Part shown: positions 34,286 through 42,434 of the stretch, piece after piece
Layout of the letters: every line of letters starts with the position of its first letter
Numbering within the stretch: position 1 is the first letter of the stretch
Assembly: GCA_009842505.1 (NCBI GenBank)
Contig: VYFG01000052.1
Span: forward strand, 1-58,037
Direction of reading: 5' to 3'
Length of the DNA: 58,037 nucleotides
From: Gammaproteobacteria bacterium
GTDB lineage: Bacteria > Pseudomonadota > Gammaproteobacteria > Arenicellales > Poriferihabitantaceae
Made by a program: the position numbers and the translations under genes
The notes under the pieces: model-generated
Database searches by the model: none
The model's input: the letters and a program-made list of their open reading frames with translations, nothing else
What the model was told of the DNA's origin: nothing

Positions 34286-36073
34286 TCAGTCGTCCTTCAG
34301 CACGCGCACCTTGACATAGCTGCCGGGCGCGTCCTCGATGATCTCGAGGCCGCCGTCCCCGGGCTGTCGGGCGGGAATCCGCTTGCCGGCCCTGCGGCTG
34401 ATCCAGCGCTGCCATTCCGGCCACCAGGAGCCCTCGTGGACCGTGGCGCCGGCGAACCACCTGTCCGGATCCGCGGGGGGGCGGCTGGTGGTCCGGTAGC
34501 AGTACTTGGTTGCCGCGGGCGGGTTGACGATTCCGGCGATATGGCCCGACCCCCCCAGGATGAACTTGACCTGGCCGGACAACAGCCGGGTGCCCGTGTA
34601 GGTGGATTTCCAGGGCGCGATGTGGTCCTCCACTGCGGAGACGAAGCAGACCGGGACGTCCACGCCGCCGAGGTCGATGGGAACGCCGTCGATCTCGATG
34701 CCGCCGGGTTCCCGTAGCCTGTTGTCGATGTAGAAGTTCTGCAGGTACCAGCGGTGCATGCTGGCGGGCAGCCGGGTGGAATCGGAATTCCAGTAAAGCA
34801 GGTCGAAAGGCCGCGGGTCGTTTCCGAGCAGGTAGTTGTTGATGTAGAACGACCAGATCAGGTCATTGGCCCGCAGGAGATTGAAGGTGCCCGCCATGGA
34901 ACTGCCCTTCAGGTAGCCCTTTTCCTGCATGGTTTCATCCAGCTTGTCCAGCTGTTGCTGGTCGACGAACACGCCCAGTTCGCCGGGCTCCGAGTAATCC
35001 AGCAAGGTGGTCAGGAGCGTGGCGCTGCGGATCCGTTCGTCGCCGGTGGCCTTGAGATAGGCAAGGGCGGTTGCCAGCAGCGCGCCGCCGATGCAGTAGC
35101 CGATGGCGTTCACCCGGCTCTCGCCGGTGGCCGCCTCCACCGCATCCAGGGCGGCGCCCACGCCCTCGATCACGTACGCATCGAAGCCGGTGTCGCGGTA
35201 GGAGGCGTCGGGGTTGATCCAGGAGACCACGAACACGGTGTGGCCCTGTTCCACCAGCCAGCGGATGAAGGAATTCTTCGGCTGCAGGTCGAGAACGTAA
35301 TACTTGTTGATCCAGGGCGGGATGATCAGGAGGGGGCGGGTGAATACCATTTCCGTCGACGGGCTGTACTGCAACAGCTCGAACATGCGGTTGCGGAAGA
35401 CCACCTTGCCGGGTGTCGTGGCAACATTGCGGCCGAGTTCGAACGCCTCCGTGTCGGTCATGGAAATCTGCAGCTGGCCGTTGCCCTCCTTGAGATCCGC
35501 CAGCATGTTCTTCAGGCCCTTGACCAGGTTCTCCCCGTTGGATTCGATGGTCTTTTCGATGACCGCCGGGTTGGTGGCGGCGAAATTGGTGGGTGACAGG
35601 GACTCGATGTAGCGTTCGGTAAAGAAGGCCACCTTTTCCGCGTCGTGTTCATCCAGCCCCTCGACGTCGGAAACCATGTCCCGGGCCCAGCGTGAGGTCA
35701 GCAGGTAGGACTGCTTGATCAGGTTGAACACCGGCTGGTCCTGCCACGCCTCGTGGCGGAAGCGCCGGTCGCCCCTTGACTCGCTGATCACGGGTTCCTG
35801 GTCCACCCCCATGAGCGTGAGGGCGCTCTGCTGGTAAAGGCGCATGGCGTCCTGCCAGTACTGCAGGCCGGCCTCGAACACCTTCTGGGGGTCGGCGGAA
35901 ATGGCCTTGAGCCAGGCGGTACAGGCCTCGGTGAGATGGAACGGGTCCACGTCCGTGGCACGGGTATTCTTCGAAATCTCCCCAAGAATAGCCTCCATTT
36001 CCTTGATATTGTTCATCAATATCTGTCCGGGATCGTCACTTCTGGCGGTATGCTGGGTCTGGTCTTCGGGCAT
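34286..36073 (-). CDS. phaC: Class I poly(hydroxyalkanoate) synthase PhaC
   Basis: A 595-residue class I synthase. NAIGYCIGGALLA gives the catalytic Cys at about residue 327 (Cys319 in Cupriavidus), AVEDHIAPW the Asp and GGSGHIAGIVNPP the His. The PhaC N-terminal region (EACTAWLKAISADPQKVFEAGLQYWQDA), LLIIPPWINKYYVLDLQPKNSFIRWLVEQG and the terminal GSYVKVRVLKD are typical. It polymerises short-chain 3-hydroxyacyl-CoA on granule surfaces. ATG at 36073 is preferred to an upstream GTG inside the operator. It is first of the phaC-phaB operon, with a strong sigma70-type promoter and PhaR-like box immediately upstream. Confidence 0.94.
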   Translation of the reverse strand: MPEDQTQHTARSDDPGQILMNNIKEMEAILGEISKNTRATDVDPFHLTEACTAWLKAISADPQKVFEAGLQYWQDAMRLYQQSALTLMGVDQEPVISESRGDRRFRHEAWQDQPVFNLIKQSYLLTSRWARDMVSDVEGLDEHDAEKVAFFTERYIESLSPTNFAATNPAVIEKTIESNGENLVKGLKNMLADLKEGNGQLQISMTDTEAFELGRNVATTPGKVVFRNRMFELLQYSPSTEMVFTRPLLIIPPWINKYYVLDLQPKNSFIRWLVEQGHTVFVVSWINPDASYRDTGFDAYVIEGVGAALDAVEAATGESRVNAIGYCIGGALLATALAYLKATGDERIRSATLLTTLLDYSEPGELGVFVDQQQLDKLDETMQEKGYLKGSSMAGTFNLLRANDLIWSFYINNYLLGNDPRPFDLLYWNSDSTRLPASMHRWYLQNFYIDNRLREPGGIEIDGVPIDLGGVDVPVCFVSAVEDHIAPWKSTYTGTRLLSGQVKFILGGSGHIAGIVNPPAATKYCYRTTSRPPADPDRWFAGATVHEGSWWPEWQRWISRRAGKRIPARQPGDGGLEIIEDAPGSYVKVRVLKDD

Positions 36074-36105
36074 GGGGCAGTCCGCGGAATGGGGGGAACA
36101 GGGAT

Positions 36106-36120
36106 TTGTGCAGCGCACAA
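36106..36120. promoter_or_regulatory. Putative PhaR operator of phaC-phaB
   Basis: TTGTGCAGCGCACAA is a perfect 6+3+6 palindrome with TGC-N3-GCA core. It lies directly downstream of the -10 of the phaC promoter on the minus strand, about where transcription should start, a classical repression position. The same core recurs before phaB2 and between phaP and the hydrolase gene. Confidence 0.7.
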
Positions 36121-36128
36121 TTTATGCT

Positions 36129-36156
36129 ATTGTATTGTTTTTCCTAGTCAAGTCAA
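36129..36156 (-). promoter_or_regulatory. Sigma70-type promoter of phaC-phaB
   Basis: On the minus strand TTGACT (36156-36151) and TACAAT (36134-36129) are 16 bases apart, each with 5 of 6 consensus matches. A second TTGACT copy overlaps the first (36151-36146). The expected start point falls at the edge of the palindrome at 36106-36120. Confidence 0.65.
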
Positions 36157-36261
36157 GTGAAGCGAGGAGCGTTCTGGCGGGCCGACATGTCACCCGCCGG
36201 GCCGTGACAGTGTATGATCCGGCAGTGAGACCACCGTTTCTATTGTCCCCTGAGTCCCATC

Positions 36262-36762
36262 ATGAGCAAAGACGACGTTCGTATCATAAAGAAGTACCCC
36301 AACCGCAGGATCTACGACACGGCGGAAAGCAAGTACATCACGCTCGGCGATGTGCGCAGCATGGTGGTGCAGGGCGTGGAATTCCAGGTGATCGACACCC
36401 AGTCGAAGAAGGACATCACCCGAAGCATCCTGCTGCAGATCATCATCGAGCAGGAGTCGGAAAGCGATCCGCTGTTCTCCACCGACAATCTCCAGAACTT
36501 CATCCGCTACTACGCCGAGAGGCAGCACCAGGGTTTTTCGGAGTTCCTCAACCATAACCTGACCTTCTTCCAGCAGCAGCAGGAACAGCTCCAGCAAAGC
36601 ATGAGCGGGCTCATGGGACAGGATCCGGTGACCATGTGGAACGATCTCAGCAAGAAGAGAATGGAGATGTGGCAGGAAATGATGGGCGCCTGGCTTGGCA
36701 GCACCGGGGACGGACGCCCCGAGCCTTCTGGAGATATGCAGGGGACCGACAAGAAGGAATAG
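36262..36762 (+). CDS. phaR: Polyhydroxyalkanoate synthesis repressor PhaR
   Basis: A 166-residue PhaR. The DNA-binding N-terminus has the family phrase IIKKYPNRRIYDTAESKYITLGDVR followed by the accumulation-regulator domain VIDTQSKKDITRSILLQIIIEQES and SDNLQNFIRYYAERQ-like text. The C-terminal half is a Gln/Met-rich helix (FFQQQQEQLQQSM). PhaR binds both DNA and PHA: it represses phasin and biosynthesis genes until granules titrate it away. It is divergent from phaC. The palindromes at 36106, 40023-40049 and 41371-41425 are its probable targets. Confidence 0.93.
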   Translation: MSKDDVRIIKKYPNRRIYDTAESKYITLGDVRSMVVQGVEFQVIDTQSKKDITRSILLQIIIEQESESDPLFSTDNLQNFIRYYAERQHQGFSEFLNHNLTFFQQQQEQLQQSMSGLMGQDPVTMWNDLSKKRMEMWQEMMGAWLGSTGDGRPEPSGDMQGTDKKE

Positions 36763-36943
36763 GGATTTGTATGGATTGATCGACAAGGCGATATGCCGGC
36801 CTTCGTGAGCGCACGGACCGCATGCCGAAGCGTCACATGCCGCCCATACCCCCGCAGTCAACGGAATCACGATATGCTTTCAGGGCGGCCCGGGGCGGAT
36901 TCCCGGTACCGCGGCGAATGTCCGCTCCGAACGGACTGAAGCG

Positions 36944-37381
36944 ATGAAACTGGAATATCTGGGAGAGCATCTTTCCGGGACGTCCTACCGGATTCCCTAC
37001 TTCTCCGGCGCCGTGCCGGCGGGGTTTCCCAGCCCCGCGGACGACTACATGGACAGGAAGCTCGATCTGAATGAACACCTGATCAAGCACCCTGCCGCGA
37101 CCTTCTACTGCCGCGTCTCGGGTTCGTCGATGCAGGATCTGGGTATCTTCGACGGCGACCTCCTGATCGTGGACCGGGCCGTGGAACCGGAACACGGGAG
37201 CGTCGTCGTGGCGGTCATCGACGGGGAGATGACCTGCAAGATCCTCGATCGGAAACGGTGCTGCCTGTTGTCCGCGAATGACGACTATCCGCCGATCCCC
37301 GTGGGCGAGGACGCGGACATGATCATCGAAGGGGTCGTGATCCACTCGATCCGTTCCCACCGCCATGTTCGCCCTCGTTGA
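36944..37381 (+). CDS. umuD: UmuD-like S24 peptidase subunit of DNA polymerase V
   Basis: A 145-residue LexA/UmuD-family protein. The self-cleavage site is Ala26-Gly27 in [15 protein letters not shown] (Cys-Gly in E. coli). The catalytic Ser is Ser62 in [10 protein letters not shown], and Lys99 in EMTCKIL completes the dyad. RecA filaments should trigger cleavage to UmuD', which joins UmuC. It overlaps umuC by 17 bases, ensuring coupled translation. I found no CTGT-N8-ACAG LexA box in the 181 bases upstream, so its SOS control is either through a diverged site or absent. Confidence 0.9.
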   Translation: MKLEYLGEHLSGTSYRIPYFSGAVPAGFPSPADDYMDRKLDLNEHLIKHPAATFYCRVSGSSMQDLGIFDGDLLIVDRAVEPEHGSVVVAVIDGEMTCKILDRKRCCLLSANDDYPPIPVGEDADMIIEGVVIHSIRSHRHVRPR

Positions 37382-38618
37382 CTGCAACAGCTTCTACGCG
37401 AGCTGCCAGCAGATTTTCCGTCCCGACCTGCGGGGAAAGCCCGTGGTGGTCCTGTCCAACAACGACGGCTTCGTCGTGGCCCGCTCCCGGGAGGCCAAGA
37501 CGCTCGGCATCGAGGACCTGCAGCCGTTTTTCAAGATCGAGTCCCGGCTGCGCCGGCACGGCGTGGCGATCTTTTCCTCCAACTACCCGCTGTACGGGGA
37601 CATATCCGACCGGCTGATGATGACGCTCAGGCAGTTCAGCCCGCGGATCGAGGTGTACTCGATCGACGAGATGTTCCTGTCCTTTGCCGGGATGCGCATC
37701 GACACCAGGGAATACGGCAGGAAGATCAGGGACATCCTGTGGCAGGAGGTCCGCGTGCCGGTCAGCGTCGGGGTCGCCCCTACCAAGACGCTGGCCAAGC
37801 TCGCCGGGCGCGTCGCCAAGAAGAATCCGGCGCTGGGGGGCAGCTGCACGCTGGACGCCCCGGGGAAATGGGACCCGGTCCTGGAACAGACCCCGGCGAC
37901 CGGCGTGTGGGGCATCAACAGGAGGCTGGCGAAACGCCTGGAGGGATTCGGCGTGGCAACCGCCCATGACCTGGCCAGGGCCGATCCCAAGGCCGTCCGG
38001 CGACGCACCAGCGTATGCGTGGAGCGGACCATCGAGGAACTGAACGGCCGCTCCTGCATCGACCTCGAGGAAATCCCGCCGGCGAAGAAACGGATCTATT
38101 GCACCCGGTCGTTCGGGAAGAAGGCCACGAGCCCCGAACCGGTGCTGCAGGGCGTGGCATTGTACGCAAGCCGCGCCGCCGAGAAACTGCGCAAGCAGAA
38201 CCACCTCGCGGTCGCGATGCACGTCTTCATCCATACCTCGCCGTTCATGCCCGACTTCCATTCCGCCAGCGAGGTCATATGCCTGGCGTGTCCAACCGAC
38301 GACACGAGAGTGATCACCCGGGAGGCCCGCCTGGCCGCAGCAAGACTGTACCGCCCGGGCCATAAATACCTGAAAGCCGGCGTCGGCCTGATCGAACTGG
38401 TGGACAGGAACCACTACCAGGATGACCTGTTTTACCCGGAACAGCCCGAAAAGACCGACCGGCTGATGCGGGCGATTGACGCGATCAACCAGGAGAAAGG
38501 GAAGGGCAGCGTGTTCCTTGCTGCCCAGGGCGTCTCCCGGCCCTGGTACATGCGCCAGCAGTACACTTCGCCGGAATACACCACGCGCTGGTCGGATATC
38601 CCGGTCGTGCACGCCTGA
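37365..38618 (+). CDS. umuC: UmuC, catalytic subunit of DNA polymerase V
   Basis: A 417-residue Y-family polymerase. Its N-terminus [15 protein letters not shown] carries the first catalytic Asp, [18 protein letters not shown] is the nucleotide-binding segment, and [10 protein letters not shown] the Asp-Glu pair. The helix-hairpin-helix part [17 protein letters not shown] and the little-finger domain with ARSFGKK-like RSFGKKATS follow. The terminal part lacks long extensions. With UmuD' it should carry out error-prone lesion bypass. It lies 8 kb from polB and next to an SRAP gene, forming a DNA-damage tolerance neighbourhood. Confidence 0.94.
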   Translation: MFALVDCNSFYASCQQIFRPDLRGKPVVVLSNNDGFVVARSREAKTLGIEDLQPFFKIESRLRRHGVAIFSSNYPLYGDISDRLMMTLRQFSPRIEVYSIDEMFLSFAGMRIDTREYGRKIRDILWQEVRVPVSVGVAPTKTLAKLAGRVAKKNPALGGSCTLDAPGKWDPVLEQTPATGVWGINRRLAKRLEGFGVATAHDLARADPKAVRRRTSVCVERTIEELNGRSCIDLEEIPPAKKRIYCTRSFGKKATSPEPVLQGVALYASRAAEKLRKQNHLAVAMHVFIHTSPFMPDFHSASEVICLACPTDDTRVITREARLAAARLYRPGHKYLKAGVGLIELVDRNHYQDDLFYPEQPEKTDRLMRAIDAINQEKGKGSVFLAAQGVSRPWYMRQQYTSPEYTTRWSDIPVVHA

Positions 38619-38639
38619 CCGGGAGGGTTTCCCGGCTTC

Positions 38640-39332
38640 CTAGGGAGCCTCAAGCGCGACGATGCACTCCGGACCGTCGTGGCGCGGGTTGTTCATGTGG
38701 CGGCTGACCCGGTGCATCATGAGCAGGTCCTCTGCCGCGGATCCCAGTTCGACCTCCTCTCCCGCAAGCCAGGGCCGGATCGCCTCCGGGGAGAGGATCA
38801 CCGGCATCCGATGATGAATGGACTGCATGGCCCCATTCGCCCCGGTGGTGAGGATCGTGAAGGTCTCGACGATGTCGTTCGGCTGGCAATCGGCAAGGGA
38901 GCCCTGAAGACCCGCGACTTCGGGTACCCGCCAGTGCTCCCACAACCCGGCGAATGCCATCGGCTCCCCGCCCCTGGTGGTGACGTACCAGGGCTGGCGG
39001 ACCGCGCACTCGCGCCGCCATTCGTAGAACCCGTCGGCCGGAACGATGCACCGGCGCTGCGAGAACGCAGCCCGAAACGAAGGCTTCTCGGCGGCGGTTT
39101 CGGCGCGCGCGTTGATGAGCCTGTTACCGATGTCAGGTTTCTTCGCCCAGGTCGGAATGAGTCCCCAGCGCAGCATGGAGAGCTGGCGCCCGCCGGCATC
39201 GTTCCGCACCACCGCGGCGTTCTGGCTCGGGGCAATGTTGTAGCGCGGACGAAGGTCTACCTCCGGGCCGTCCAGACCCATGACGGCATGCACCTCGCGT
39301 CCTGAGGAGATTTGGGTGAACCGTCCGCACAT
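38640..39332 (-). CDS. SRAP (YedK/HMCES-type) abasic-site shielding protein
   Basis: A 230-residue SOS-response-associated peptidase fold protein. The correct start is the ATG at 39332, giving MCGRFTQ, so the catalytic Cys2 becomes N-terminal after Met removal. RYNIAPSQNAAVV, LINARAETAAEKPSFRAAF (catalytic Glu), GFYEWRR and SIHHRMPVIL (catalytic His) are all present. Such proteins crosslink to abasic sites in single-stranded DNA and protect them. It is convergent with umuC, ending 22 bases from it, consistent with a shared DNA-repair context. Confidence 0.92.
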   Translation of the reverse strand: MCGRFTQISSGREVHAVMGLDGPEVDLRPRYNIAPSQNAAVVRNDAGGRQLSMLRWGLIPTWAKKPDIGNRLINARAETAAEKPSFRAAFSQRRCIVPADGFYEWRRECAVRQPWYVTTRGGEPMAFAGLWEHWRVPEVAGLQGSLADCQPNDIVETFTILTTGANGAMQSIHHRMPVILSPEAIRPWLAGEEVELGSAAEDLLMMHRVSRHMNNPRHDGPECIVALEAP

Positions 39333-39376
39333 GAATTGAATTGTGGGCAACGAAGAAAAAATTTCCCGTATTTTTC

Positions 39377-39625
39377 CTATGCTGTCCAGGAATTGACGAT
39401 CTTCAGTCCCGCCGGATCGAACGCCAGCACATGGCCGGCAAACATCGGCAATACCTGCTGCTCCAGGTCCTCGTTCAATCGATTGCGGCGCTTCCCTTCC
39501 GGCAGGACCGTTTCCTCAAGGATGGCGCGTACCTCCGCCTCGGTGCTGCGGCCCCGGAGTGTGGCCCGGGCACGCAGGGCGCGGTGGACCTCATCGGGTA
39601 CGTTGCGCACGGTCAGTACAGCCAT
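39377..39625 (-). pseudogene. Chimeric remnant of a FitA antitoxin fused to FitB/VapC toxin tail
   Basis: An 82-residue ORF. Residues 1-41 are a ribbon-helix-helix FitA-type antitoxin (MAVLTVRNVPDEVHRALRAR, GRSTEAEVRAILEE). From LPEGKRRNRLNEDLEQQV to MFAGHVLAFD the sequence instead looks like the middle-to-late part of a PIN-domain FitB/VapC toxin (family pattern LPEGxRR...FxGRVLPFD). The toxin active-site Asp residues and the antitoxin C-terminus are missing. An in-frame deletion at a shared P-E-G would explain this. It is unlikely to be a working toxin-antitoxin pair; the RHH part could still bind DNA. Confidence 0.55.
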
Positions 39626-39993
39626 AGTCGATAACCTGTCATGCTTTCAATGCTGTCTTTATTACCTGATTGACAGCTATCCGGCAAGTGCCGGTATTTT
39701 CCACGATACCCCCAATTCATCGAAGAACGATGCGGTAACCGAACGGCGATCTGATCCCGTTAAGTTCCTCGAGTGCTGCATGCACTTCGAATGTCCCTTG
39801 TGATGATACGAACAATCCCCTGAATTCATATGGATAACGAGTAGTGTGCCGAGATGTGTGTATTCCGGTGGTGATCATGGCGCACTTCATCAGGCTTGCA
39901 AGCCATCAGAGGTATACGGACCATGATCGTTCAGGCCCTCATCATTCCTGGATTTTCTTTGCCTGCGCATCAATACCAGCCGGATTCAGAGGC

Positions 39994-40020
39994 TTGACAG
40001 GGCTTCTCGGATGGGATTAT
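39994..40020 (+). promoter_or_regulatory. Candidate sigma70 promoter of phaB2
   Basis: A perfect TTGACA (39994-39999) is followed after 15 bases by GATTAT (40015-40020, 4 of 6). Two TGC-N3-GCA elements begin two to three bases downstream, placing them over the expected transcription start. Confidence 0.55.
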
Positions 40021-40022
40021 CG

Positions 40023-40049
40023 TGCGGCGCACAATGCTGCATTGCAGCA
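40023..40049. promoter_or_regulatory. Tandem putative PhaR operators of phaB2
   Basis: TGCGGCGCA (40023-40031, inside GTGCGGCGCAC) and the perfect palindrome TGCTGCATTGCAGCA (40035-40049). The second contains CTGC-N3-GCAG, the form of site described for PhaR. Both overlap the likely start of the phaB2 transcript. Confidence 0.68.
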
Positions 40050-40080
40050 AGCATTTTGACCCAATAACCGGAACAACAAC

Positions 40081-40827
40081 ATGTCAACTCGCATCGCACT
40101 CGTCACCGGCGGCATCGGCGGCATCGGCACCGCGGTCTGCCGGGAACTCGCGGACCGGGACTGCACCGTGATCGCCTGCTACTACCCCCTGGATGAGGAC
40201 GGCGCCGAGGCCTGGCAGCAGCGGCACCGGGCGGAAGGATACGACTTCGCCATCCTGCCCGTGGACGTGACGGACTACCGGAGCGCGCGGGTCATGGCCG
40301 AGACGGTGGAGCAGCTCTACGGCAGCATCGACATCCTGGTGAACGCGGCGGGGATCACCCGGGACCGGACCCTGAGGAACATGACCGAGGAGCAGTGGGG
40401 TGCGGTGATCGACACCAACCTGAGCAGCGCCTTCAACATCACCCAGCCGGTGGTCCGGGGGATGATCGAGCGGGGATTCGGTCGGATCATCAACATCGCC
40501 TCGGTGAACGGGCAGAAGGGCCAGTTCGGCCAGGCCAACTATTCCGCGGCCAAGGCGGGGCTGCACGGGTTCACCATGGCGGTGGCCCAGGAAACGGCCG
40601 CCCGTGGGGTGACGGTGAACACGATCTCGCCGGGGTACGTGCAGACGGCCATGACGATGTCGATGCCGGCGGAGATCCGGGACCGGATCGTGCAGCAGGT
40701 GCCTGTGGGCCGGATGGGGACGCCGGAGGAGATCGCGTTCACCGTGTCCTGGCTGGCGGACGAGCGGAACGGCTACACCACCGGGGCCAACATCCCGGTC
40801 AACGGCGGGATGTTCATGAGTGCGTGA
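40081..40827 (+). CDS. phaB: Acetoacetyl-CoA reductase-like SDR, second PhaB
   Basis: A 248-residue SDR paralogous to the reductase at 33519-34241. VTGGIGGIGTAVCREL binds NADP(H), LVNAAGITRDRTL replaces NNAG with NAAG, and the catalytic region is NIASVNGQKGQFGQANYSAAKAG. The Q-F-G-Q-x-N-Y-S-A-A-K phrase is shared with PhaB, and the C-terminus GANIPVNGGMFMS is close to it. It has its own promoter with two PhaR-like boxes, so it is regulated with phasin rather than with phaC alone. A role as a dedicated PHA reductase is likely; another 3-oxoacyl-CoA preference is possible. Confidence 0.88.
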   Translation: MSTRIALVTGGIGGIGTAVCRELADRDCTVIACYYPLDEDGAEAWQQRHRAEGYDFAILPVDVTDYRSARVMAETVEQLYGSIDILVNAAGITRDRTLRNMTEEQWGAVIDTNLSSAFNITQPVVRGMIERGFGRIINIASVNGQKGQFGQANYSAAKAGLHGFTMAVAQETAARGVTVNTISPGYVQTAMTMSMPAEIRDRIVQQVPVGRMGTPEEIAFTVSWLADERNGYTTGANIPVNGGMFMSA

Positions 40828-40844
40828 GTGGTCAGGGCGCCCAT

Positions 40845-40872
40845 AAAAAAGCCGCTGCTTCTAGGCAGCGGC
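40845..40872 (-). terminator. Rho-independent terminator of phaP
   Basis: GCCGCTGC (40851-40858) and GCAGCGGC (40865-40872) form a perfect 8-bp stem with a six-base loop. On the minus strand the stem is followed by TTTTTT (40850-40845). It lies 78 bases after the phasin stop, between convergent phaB2 and phaP. Confidence 0.85.
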
Positions 40873-40949
40873 AACAAATCCGGAGTCGATTCTAGAGGAT
40901 ACCGATCCGGTAAGACCGGCCCGGGAGGGCCGGTTGTGGAGGCACCCGG

Positions 40950-41300
40950 TCAGGCGGCTTTTGCGGTTTCCGCGGCAGCCTTGATGTTGGATTCGGTCAG
41001 GGTGCGGGTGTCTTCGAGGAACTTGGCGTTCAGTTCACCGAAGGCCTTGACGTCGGCGCTGATCTGCGCGGTGATTTCCTTGGCCACGTCCTTTTGCTTT
41101 TCGGCGTAAACCTTGAAATCATCCACGTTGCGTACTTCGAGGCCGGCGTTGATGTTGTCCAGGTTCACCTTTGCATAGGCCTGGAGGCTGGTGATCTGCA
41201 TGTTGAAAGCCTTCTCGGCATTTCTGAGCACCAGCTTGTTGAAGGCGACAACTGGAGCAAGTGCTGCTTCCAACTGCCTGTTTTCGATAGCTTTAGCCAT
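40950..41300 (-). CDS. phaP: Phasin family protein
   Basis: A 116-residue, mostly helical phasin (phasin_2 type) that coats PHA granules. AALAPVVAFNKLVLRNAEKAFNMQ, SLQAYAKVNLDNINAGLEVRNVDDFKVYAEKQ and a terminal Ala/Lys-rich KAAAETAKAA are typical. There are no Cys or Trp residues. A strong AGGAG lies seven bases before the ATG at 41300, as expected for an abundant protein. Three TGC-N3-GCA boxes lie in its promoter region and a strong terminator follows, so it is monocistronic and probably the main PhaR target. Confidence 0.92.
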   Translation of the reverse strand: MAKAIENRQLEAALAPVVAFNKLVLRNAEKAFNMQITSLQAYAKVNLDNINAGLEVRNVDDFKVYAEKQKDVAKEITAQISADVKAFGELNAKFLEDTRTLTESNIKAAAETAKAA

Positions 41301-41370
41301 GATTGAATCTCCTGAAAAAGGTAATAGACTGAAATTTTTGGGGTAAAAGTGAATACCCGAGCAAACATTG

Positions 41371-41425
41371 TGCGGCGCAGCATATCGCATTTGATTGTGC
41401 AATGCAACAATTATTTTGCATTGCA
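41371..41425. promoter_or_regulatory. Three putative PhaR operators between phaP and a hydrolase gene
   Basis: TGCGGCGCA (41371-41379), TGCAATGCA (41398-41406) and TGCATTGCA (41417-41425) share the TGC-N3-GCA core. They fill the 148-base divergent region between phaP and the alpha/beta hydrolase gene, so one repressor could control both directions. On the minus strand a TTGCAT / TATGCT pair with 17-base spacing overlaps them as a possible phaP promoter. Confidence 0.7.
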
Positions 41426-41448
41426 GCAAAAAAAACCGGAAAAATGCC

Positions 41449-42327
41449 ATGAAAACCGCTCCTGACCCGGAACCGGTGGTCGGATCGGTGCTGTCGGGCA
41501 CGCCGGACGGTGCCCGCCATGTCCTGCGGTGGACGGAATGGGGAGATCCCGAGAACCCCCGGGTGCTGATCTGTGCCCACGGCCTTTCCCGCAACGCCCG
41601 GGATTTCGATTTCCTGGCAAGGGGCCTCATGGACCGCTACCGGGTGATCTGCCCGGATTTTCCGGGCCGGGGGCTGAGCGACTGGCTGTCCAATTCCCTC
41701 CACTACCACAACCTCCAGTACGTCCAGGACAGCCGGTACCTGATCGAATCCCTTGACTTCGAACGGCTGGACTGGGTGGGGACCTCCATGGGCGGACTGA
41801 TCGGGATGCTGGTGGCATCGGGACCGGACAACCCGCTTCGGCGGCTTGTAATCAACGATGTCGGCCCGGTCATATCCGGGGAGGCGCTGGCGGGTCTCGG
41901 GGAATACCTCAGCAAGCATCCCAGGTTCCCCACGCTGGCGGATGCGGAAGAGTACTTCCGTACGGTCTACACGGGCTTTGGCCCCCTGGAGGACCACCAT
42001 TACCGCCACTTCGTCAGCCATGGTCTGCGCCCGGCACCGGATGGCGACGGGTATGTCCTTGAAGTCGACCCCGAAGTCATCGACCAGTTTGTCTCCCTGC
42101 CATTCAGGGATGTGGCCGTGTGGCAGTTCTGGAATCCCATACGGATCCCCACGCTGATACTCAGGGGAGAGGAGTCCGTCGTCCTCGACCGGGACACCCT
42201 GGCGGAAATGAAGGCGCGTCATCCGGCTGCCGAATCCGTGGAAATTCCCGGCTGCGGCCACGCCCCCTCCCTCATGGTGGAAGACCAGATCCGGCTGGTC
42301 GGGGATTGGCTCGAACGGGACGGGTAG
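41449..42327 (+). CDS. Alpha/beta hydrolase, possible PHA-related esterase or depolymerase
   Basis: A 292-residue serine hydrolase without signal peptide. ICAHGLSRNARDFDFLA contains the oxyanion HG motif, VGTSMGGLIGML the nucleophile Ser, and IPGCGHAPSLM the His; the acid lies in ILRGEESVVLD. The N-terminal DFPGRGLSDWL is like meta-cleavage or epoxide-type hydrolases. It diverges from phaP across a region with three PhaR-like boxes, which suggests a role in storage-polymer turnover, for example 3-hydroxybutyrate oligomer hydrolysis. That role is inference; the fold is sure. ATG 41449 is the only sensible start. Confidence 0.8.
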   Translation: MKTAPDPEPVVGSVLSGTPDGARHVLRWTEWGDPENPRVLICAHGLSRNARDFDFLARGLMDRYRVICPDFPGRGLSDWLSNSLHYHNLQYVQDSRYLIESLDFERLDWVGTSMGGLIGMLVASGPDNPLRRLVINDVGPVISGEALAGLGEYLSKHPRFPTLADAEEYFRTVYTGFGPLEDHHYRHFVSHGLRPAPDGDGYVLEVDPEVIDQFVSLPFRDVAVWQFWNPIRIPTLILRGEESVVLDRDTLAEMKARHPAAESVEIPGCGHAPSLMVEDQIRLVGDWLERDG

Positions 42328-42434
42328 GGCCGTCCCTCGCCGTCCCTCGTCGTCCCACGCCGGGACGCTCCGGTTGTGCGGGCCGGTCCCGCTTGCTACG
42401 CTTGGGCCGCCCGTCTGAAACGTCGCCCCGACAC

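Larger units (their letters stand above)
39626..40080. other. Intergenic region with the phaB2 promoter at its right end
   Basis: About 455 bases. The left 350 hold nothing I can support as a gene; composition is less GC-rich and looks like decayed sequence next to the toxin-antitoxin remnant. The right end carries the promoter and operators described separately. Confidence 0.5.

Noticed and set aside
36763..36943. LexA box search before umuD
   Set aside because: No CTGT-N8-ACAG or close variant is present; not reported as a site.
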